Below the pieces are notes generated by a model. The model had not been told where the DNA came from. It saw only the letters and a program-made list of their open reading frames with translations, and searched no databases. The translations under genes were made by a program, and so were the position numbers. A stretch of 64,000 nucleotides of DNA, taken from contig NC_015167.1 of assembly GCF_000190595.1 (NCBI RefSeq), positions 1,229,501 to 1,293,500 of the forward strand, written 5' to 3'. Below, in pieces: positions 59,960 to 64,000 of this stretch (the first letter of the stretch is position 1; every line of letters starts with the position of its first letter). Source of the stretch: Cellulophaga lytica DSM 7489. Lineage in GTDB: Bacteria; Bacteroidota; Bacteroidia; Flavobacteriales; Flavobacteriaceae.

Positions 59960-61282
59960 ATGGAGCTAGAAAAAGAGAACATACTCATTGTAGATGATGA
60001 TATACACATTTTAGAACTTTTACAACGCCATTTACAAGCCTTAAATTACCACGTATACAAAGCTGTATCTGTAAAACAGGCTTTATACGTATTGCATGAC
60101 TCTACTATAGATTTGCTAATTACAGACATACAAATGCCAGAAATTGATGGCTTGCAGCTATTAAAATATACTGCAGAACATTACCCACATATTCCCAAAT
60201 TAGTTATTACAGGTTACCCGTCTGTAGATGATGCTATGAGCGTAATAAAATCTGGCGCAACAGATTACCTTACCAAACCTTTTACAAAAGAAGAACTTAA
60301 ACAAGCCGTTAATAGGTCATTAGAAACTGCTAAAAAAACTCAGCAACAAAAACCTAAAAAAAAGCTAACAGCTACAGGTTACGGACAAATGATTGGGCAA
60401 TCTGTTGCCTTTGAAAAAGTAACTCAAATTATAGAACGCGTAAAAGACAACAAGGCTACTGTTTTAATAGAAGGTGAAAGTGGCACTGGTAAAGAGCTTG
60501 TGGCTAGGGCTATTCATTTTTCTGGTAAATTTGCCAAGCAACCCTTTATTGCTGTTAACTGTGGTGCCATACCTGAGAACTTATTAGAATCTGAGCTTTT
60601 TGGCTATACAAAAGGTGCTTTTACAGGTGCTAACGAAAATAAAAATGGTTTTTTTCAGGCAGCAAATAACGGTACATTATTTTTAGATGAAATTGGTAAC
60701 GCATCTACAGCTGTACAAGCTAAATTACTACGTGCTTTACAAGAAAAAGAAATTACAAAAGTAGGCTCGCAAAAAGCAGAAAAAGTAGACTTGCGCATTA
60801 TTGCTGCAACAAATAATAACTTACAAGAAGATATTGCCAACAAAACCTTTAGAGAAGATCTGTATTACAGGCTAACCGTAGTGCAAATAAACGTGCCACC
60901 ATTACGAGAAAGAAAATCTGATATTCCGTTACTGGTAGAGCAGTTTTTAAAAAAATACGGTGTAGAATACAAAGACCGTTTATTACAAATTACAGATGAT
61001 GCTTTAAAAATGCTACAAAGGTACCATTGGCAAGGCAATATTAGAGAGCTAGAAAATGTAATACAACGCGCCGTTATTATGAGCGATGGAAAAATTGACA
61101 TAAAAGATTTTCCTGATTATTTAAAATACAAAATAGAATTTCCAGATGCTTCTTTTTCAAGCTTACAGCAAATGGAAAAAGAGTACATTTTAAAAGTGTT
61201 GGCTGCCACAAACAATAACAAAACTAAGGCTGCAGAAATTCTTCAAATAGACCGTAAAACATTACGTCAAAAATTAAAGTAA
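59960..61282 (+). CDS. Sigma-54-dependent NtrC-type response regulator
   Basis: 440 residues. Receiver domain with phosphoacceptor Asp56 (LLITDIQMPEIDGLQLL) and LTKPFTKEELKQA. The AAA+ domain has GESGTGKELVARAIH (Walker A), the sigma-54-contacting GAFTGA loop (about 219-224), GTLFLDEIGNAS (Walker B) and RLTVVQINVPPLRERKSDIPLL. A C-terminal Fis-type HTH (KTKAAEILQIDRKTLRQKLK) ends the protein. It activates RNA polymerase bound to RpoN at -24/-12 promoters. Such a promoter and a candidate binding site lie just downstream. Confidence 0.96.
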   Translation: MELEKENILIVDDDIHILELLQRHLQALNYHVYKAVSVKQALYVLHDSTIDLLITDIQMPEIDGLQLLKYTAEHYPHIPKLVITGYPSVDDAMSVIKSGATDYLTKPFTKEELKQAVNRSLETAKKTQQQKPKKKLTATGYGQMIGQSVAFEKVTQIIERVKDNKATVLIEGESGTGKELVARAIHFSGKFAKQPFIAVNCGAIPENLLESELFGYTKGAFTGANENKNGFFQAANNGTLFLDEIGNASTAVQAKLLRALQEKEITKVGSQKAEKVDLRIIAATNNNLQEDIANKTFREDLYYRLTVVQINVPPLRERKSDIPLLVEQFLKKYGVEYKDRLLQITDDALKMLQRYHWQGNIRELENVIQRAVIMSDGKIDIKDFPDYLKYKIEFPDASFSSLQQMEKEYILKVLAATNNNKTKAAEILQIDRKTLRQKLK

Positions 61283-61294
61283 AAAACGGGTAAT

Positions 61295-61322
61295 TTTTCC
61301 CCAACTGGGGCATTTCTCCCCA
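61295..61322 (+). promoter_or_regulatory. Candidate activator-binding site (UAS)
   Basis: Alternating CCCC (61299), GGGG (61307) and CCCC (61318) blocks give an inverted repeat TGGGG-N7-CCCCA. Blocks this G/C-rich are rare in the AT-rich window, and the site lies about 100 bases before the -24/-12 promoter, as expected for an NtrC-type enhancer. Confidence 0.5.
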
Positions 61323-61408
61323 CCTCATTTTTTCTTTAAAATTAATTTGCCTTATTTATTTGCCTGACAATCAGTTGCTTGAAATAAATCTGCAATTTTA
61401 ATTTTTTT

Positions 61409-61425
61409 TAGGCACACAGCTTGCC
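61409..61425 (+). promoter_or_regulatory. Sigma-54 (-24/-12) promoter
   Basis: GGCAC-N5-TTGC with the correct spacing (TAGGCACACAGCTTGCC), compared with consensus TGGCACG-N4-TTGC. Both the GG and the GC dinucleotides are present. The start site should be near 61436, about 140 bases upstream of the small Cys-rich ORF. Confidence 0.7.
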
Positions 61426-61491
61426 AATACACACACGAGTAAGTTATTATAAAAATGATATTAGATTTTTATAGTTGATTGATTGATTTGT

Positions 61492-61551
61492 CTACTTGGC
61501 TTTCTAAATGTTTAACTCAAGTGGTGTGGTTTTTTTGTGAAAGTCAAGTAG
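61492..61551 (+). other. Long hairpin in the leader of the sigma-54 operon
   Basis: CTACTTGGCTTTC (61492-61504) pairs with GAAAGTCAAGTAG (61539-61551) over 13 pairs with one wobble and a 34-base loop. It lies between the promoter and the first ORF, with no T-run after it, so it is a leader structure rather than a terminator. Confidence 0.55.
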
Positions 61552-61577
61552 CATTTTAATAATCTAAATACAACATA

Positions 61578-61745
61578 ATGATAAAAATAATAGAAAAGAG
61601 CCTTTGCAATACTTGTGAGCACGAGCGACTTTGTGTACTAACAAAAAATAAAAATTCTATATACAACTGTAGCGATTATCAACACGGGACAAATGAAGAC
61701 TTTGATCTAAAAAAAGAAGATAAAACAGAATTAGTTTTAAATTAA
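61578..61745 (+). CDS. Small four-cysteine protein
   Basis: 55 residues, first gene of the sigma-54 operon. The Cys spacing is C10-x2-C13-x5-C19-x11-C31 (LCNTCEHERLCVL and YNCSDYQ), which fits a zinc or iron-sulfur site. There is no signal peptide or TM; the tail is acidic then Lys-rich (EDFDLKKEDKTELVLN). Five bases separate it from the glutamate dehydrogenase ATG. I do not know the family. A redox or metal sensor/adaptor is possible, but this is inference. Confidence 0.75.
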   Translation: MIKIIEKSLCNTCEHERLCVLTKNKNSIYNCSDYQHGTNEDFDLKKEDKTELVLN

Positions 61746-61750
61746 ATATA

Positions 61751-63034
61751 ATGATAGCAAAACAGCAGAAAAAGTTGAAGCAAGGGATGCTAGATAATGT
61801 TATGCGACAATTTAATTACAGCGCAGACAACATAAACTTAAATCCTAATATTAGAAAAATATTAAGCATCACTAACAACGAGCTTGTTGTACATTTTCCT
61901 GTAAAAATGGATAATGGAGATGTAGAAGTATTTACAGGCTATAGAGTACAACATAACAATGCGCTTGGCCCGTATAAAGGTGGTTTGCGTTACCACCCAA
62001 CTGTAGATATAGATGCTGCCAGAGCTTTAGCAATGTGGATGACTTGGAAAACCTCTTTAGCTGGCTTACCTTATGGTGGTGCAAAAGGTGGCATTCAGTT
62101 AGACCCTAGCAAGTACTCCCAAGCAGAGTTAGAGCGTATTACTAGGAGATTTACATATGCCTTAGGAGATAATATTGGCCCAGAATTAGATATTCCTGCA
62201 CCAGATGTTAATACAAATCCGCAAACAATGGCGTGGATTTTAGATACGTACATGTCTACAAAAGCACCATCAGAACGCTCTAAAAATATGCACGTTGTAA
62301 CAGGAAAACCTGTGGGTGCTGGTGGCTCTGAGGGTAGAGACAGAGCTACAGGTTATGGTGTGTTTTTAAGTATAAAATTTTGGGCAGAAAACAAAAAAGT
62401 AAGCCTAAAAGACAAAAAATATATTGTACAAGGCTTTGGAAATGTTGGTTACTGGACTTCTCATTTTTTAGAAAATGAAGGTGCCATTTTAGTTGGCGTA
62501 CAAGATGCATCTGGCTCTATTATAAATGAAAACGGAATATCTGTTGAAGATTTATACAAGCACACTATGCAGCACAAAGGTGCTGTTGCTGGCTTTAACG
62601 ATGCTACACCAATATTAAACGAAAACTTTTTTGGAATTAATTGCGACATATGTGTACCAGCCGCTTTGGGAAACCAAATAACAGCAAATAACGCAGATAG
62701 TATTAAGGCTTTTTTAATTGCTGAAGGTGCAAATGGGCCAACAGATGTTGAAGCTGAAAAAATACTGTTAGAAAAGGGTGTTGCTATTATACCAGACATT
62801 TTATGCAACTCTGGAGGGGTAATTGGTAGTTATTACGAGTGGTTGCAAAATAGAAACGGAGAAATTTGGCAGTTAGATGAAGTGCTAGAAAAAATGCACA
62901 AAAAACTAAAAGAATCTTTTAATAAGGTAATGAAAACTGCTTTAGAAAAAGATATAGATATGCGTACTGCTGCTTTTAATATTGCCATAGAGCGTTTAGA
63001 ACAGGCATATGTACAAAGAGGAATTTTTCCATAA
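61751..63034 (+). CDS. Glutamate dehydrogenase (Glu/Leu/Phe/Val DH family)
   Basis: 427 residues, the length of the short hexameric GDH family (GudB/RocG-like). Seen: GYRVQHNNALGPYKGGLRYHP, LPYGGAKGGIQLDPSKYS (catalytic Lys region), PELDIPAPDVNTNPQTMAWILDTYM, and the dinucleotide motif KYIVQGFGNVGYWTSHFL (GxGxxG). It interconverts glutamate and 2-oxoglutarate plus ammonia. Placement behind a sigma-54 promoter links it to the adjacent two-component system, consistent with nitrogen or stress control. Confidence 0.96.
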   Translation: MIAKQQKKLKQGMLDNVMRQFNYSADNINLNPNIRKILSITNNELVVHFPVKMDNGDVEVFTGYRVQHNNALGPYKGGLRYHPTVDIDAARALAMWMTWKTSLAGLPYGGAKGGIQLDPSKYSQAELERITRRFTYALGDNIGPELDIPAPDVNTNPQTMAWILDTYMSTKAPSERSKNMHVVTGKPVGAGGSEGRDRATGYGVFLSIKFWAENKKVSLKDKKYIVQGFGNVGYWTSHFLENEGAILVGVQDASGSIINENGISVEDLYKHTMQHKGAVAGFNDATPILNENFFGINCDICVPAALGNQITANNADSIKAFLIAEGANGPTDVEAEKILLEKGVAIIPDILCNSGGVIGSYYEWLQNRNGEIWQLDEVLEKMHKKLKESFNKVMKTALEKDIDMRTAAFNIAIERLEQAYVQRGIFP

Positions 63035-63048
63035 ATAATTGTAAAAAA

Positions 63049-63468
63049 ATGAAATACGGAGGCTTAATTATTGAAAAAAAAGAATATGTGTTGCTTAAAA
63101 AGTTGATGAACCTGTCTGGTTACCATAAAGATGCAACATATAAAAAATCTATTGCTAAGCTTAATAATGAGCTAAAGACTGCTGCTGTAAAAGACGAAAA
63201 AGATATGCCTACAGATGTTATTAGGTTTAACTCTATTGTTACAGTTACAGCAGATGAAGGATGGCAAAAGAGTTTTCAGTTAGTTAAGCCATCTGATAGT
63301 GATTTAAAAAACAAAAAATTATCTATTTTAACTCCTATGGGCACTGCTGTAATTGGTTACGCAAAGGGCGATAAACTTTTATGGGAGTTCCCAGCAGGAG
63401 AAAAAACCCTTACGGTAAACAACGTAGAACAAAAAAATAATTACATAGATATAAATACATTGGTATGA
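63049..63468 (+). CDS. GreA/Rnk-like protein
   Basis: 139 residues. N-terminal short helical part (KYGGLIIEKKEYVLLKKLMNLSGYHKDATYKKSIAKLNNEL), then a GreA/GreB C-terminal-like beta domain (IRFNSIVTVTADEGWQKSFQLVKPSDSDLKNKKLSILTPMGTAVIGYAKGDKLLWEFPAGEKTLTVNNVEQ). The short coiled coil lacks the GreA acidic tip, so it more resembles Rnk, a polymerase-binding protein, than a transcript cleavage factor. 14 bases after GDH; its stop overlaps the next start. Confidence 0.88.
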   Translation: MKYGGLIIEKKEYVLLKKLMNLSGYHKDATYKKSIAKLNNELKTAAVKDEKDMPTDVIRFNSIVTVTADEGWQKSFQLVKPSDSDLKNKKLSILTPMGTAVIGYAKGDKLLWEFPAGEKTLTVNNVEQKNNYIDINTLV

Positions 63469-63851
63469 ATACAAAATTGTTTTACAACCACGAGGAAGAC
63501 CGCAGTATAATGATGAAAAAAGACAAAGAAGAGCTGCGTAATTGGATAAGTAATTTAGAGTTTATTGCTGAAGAATTAGGGTATTTAATAGAGATTGAAA
63601 GTCGTATTGCCAATCAAAAAACTATAAAACAAGAGCTGCATAATTTACAAAAAGAAAATGCAGAAATGGTAGTAGAAATGCGTAGATATAACAATACTAC
63701 ACTTGGCAATTTAGAATGTGACACTGTAGAGTGTGATGCTTTTTATCTTGAAAATCACGAAAGAAAAAGAAATGAATATTTAGCTCATATACGCAAATAC
63801 AGAAAAACAAAAACCAAAACTTTTTCTCTGATTTTACTTAAAACCGCATAA
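63465..63851 (+). CDS. Hypothetical coiled-coil protein
   Basis: 128 residues, highly charged. A long coiled coil (about 15-80: MMKKDKEELRNWISNLEFIAEELGYLIEIESRIANQKTIKQELHNLQKENAEMVVEMRRY) is followed by a two-Cys stretch (LECDTVECDAF) and a basic C terminus. The start overlaps the stop of the GreA/Rnk-like gene (ATGA). Last gene of the sigma-54 operon. Family unknown. Confidence 0.8.
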   Translation: MNTKLFYNHEEDRSIMMKKDKEELRNWISNLEFIAEELGYLIEIESRIANQKTIKQELHNLQKENAEMVVEMRRYNNTTLGNLECDTVECDAFYLENHERKRNEYLAHIRKYRKTKTKTFSLILLKTA

Positions 63852-63924
63852 ATTATATAAGAAGGTTTTTATATATAAGTTGATCCTTCTTACTATAACT
63901 AGGTTTTTGCATTTAGGCCTAGAT

Positions 63925-63962
63925 AGAACACAACAGTGGGGGCTGTTGTGTTCTTTTTTTAT
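63925..63962 (+). terminator. Strong terminator of the sigma-54 operon
   Basis: AGAACACAACAG (63925-63936) pairs with CTGTTGTGTTCT (63943-63954), six-base loop, followed by seven T. Confidence 0.9.
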
Positions 63963-64000
63963 AGCTTTTATACTTGTCTCCCGTCTAATAAATGTAAGGT

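Noticed and set aside
63861-63892. AAGAAGG...CCTTCTT inverted repeat before the last terminator
   Set aside because: Seven pairs with a long loop, no T-run; may be chance in AT-rich sequence.
1-64000. Mobile elements, tRNA, rRNA, CRISPR
   Set aside because: No transposase or integrase frame, no tRNA-like cloverleaf with a TTCRA loop that I could see, no regularly spaced repeats.

Overview
The window is a continuous, gene-dense piece of an AT-rich chromosome from the Bacteroidota, most likely a marine member of the Flavobacteriaceae. Supporting signs are frequent TAnnTTTG -7 promoter elements, A-rich translation starts without Shine-Dalgarno sites, many short lipoproteins, a MoxR/Bat operon, malate:quinone oxidoreductase, and a large lipoprotein alpha-2-macroglobulin. 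I see no rRNA, tRNA, CRISPR array, insertion sequence or phage gene.

Layout. 1-8.1 kb is mostly core metabolism: a beta-barrel protein, exonuclease III, aldose 1-epimerase, a SulP transporter, Mqo, a lipoprotein with a sigma-54-like promoter, and GpsA. 8.2-17.6 kb is an accessory run, nearly all on the + strand, of small lipoproteins and membrane proteins. It includes a DUF2314 protein, a HipA-like kinase/DUF3037 pair, secreted or membrane zinc-motif proteins, a 2OG-Fe(II) oxygenase and an NTF2-like protein. Near-identical purine-rich intergenic repeats lie between its first genes. 17.6-27.2 kb carries penicillin-binding protein 1C and alpha-2-macroglobulin, separated by a small conserved gene, a CvpA-family gene and a lipocalin-like pseudogene broken by one amber codon. 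27.3-32.7 kb has two tandem CAP-domain lipoproteins, 3-hydroxyanthranilate dioxygenase with an ALDH7-type dehydrogenase, a structured intergenic element, and an OmpA/helix-hairpin-helix gene pair. 32.7-39.7 kb is a minus-strand block: acyl-ACP desaturase, a phosphatase/zinc-ribbon/SPFH-GYF cluster, an AlbA_2 protein, an SDR and an aldo/keto reductase.

40.4-49.5 kb is a complete MoxR-DUF58-BatA/B/C/D/E aerotolerance-type operon with an extra two-TM protein. 49.6-52.7 kb holds a small membrane-anchored ORF, a beta-carbonic anhydrase and a second, larger SulP transporter, probably for bicarbonate. 52.8-58.8 kb has pheS, a small conserved gene, a fused RimB-like/RimK protein, a CYTH protein, an NAD(P)-binding protein, DNA polymerase IV and a 1-Cys peroxiredoxin.

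58.9-63.9 kb is the most system-like part. A soluble histidine kinase and an NtrC-type sigma-54 activator are followed by an inverted-repeat candidate enhancer, a good -24/-12 promoter and a structured leader. Then comes an operon of a 55-residue four-cysteine protein, glutamate dehydrogenase, a GreA/Rnk-like protein and a coiled-coil protein, closed by a strong terminator. I infer a self-contained sigma-54 stress or nutrient response module.
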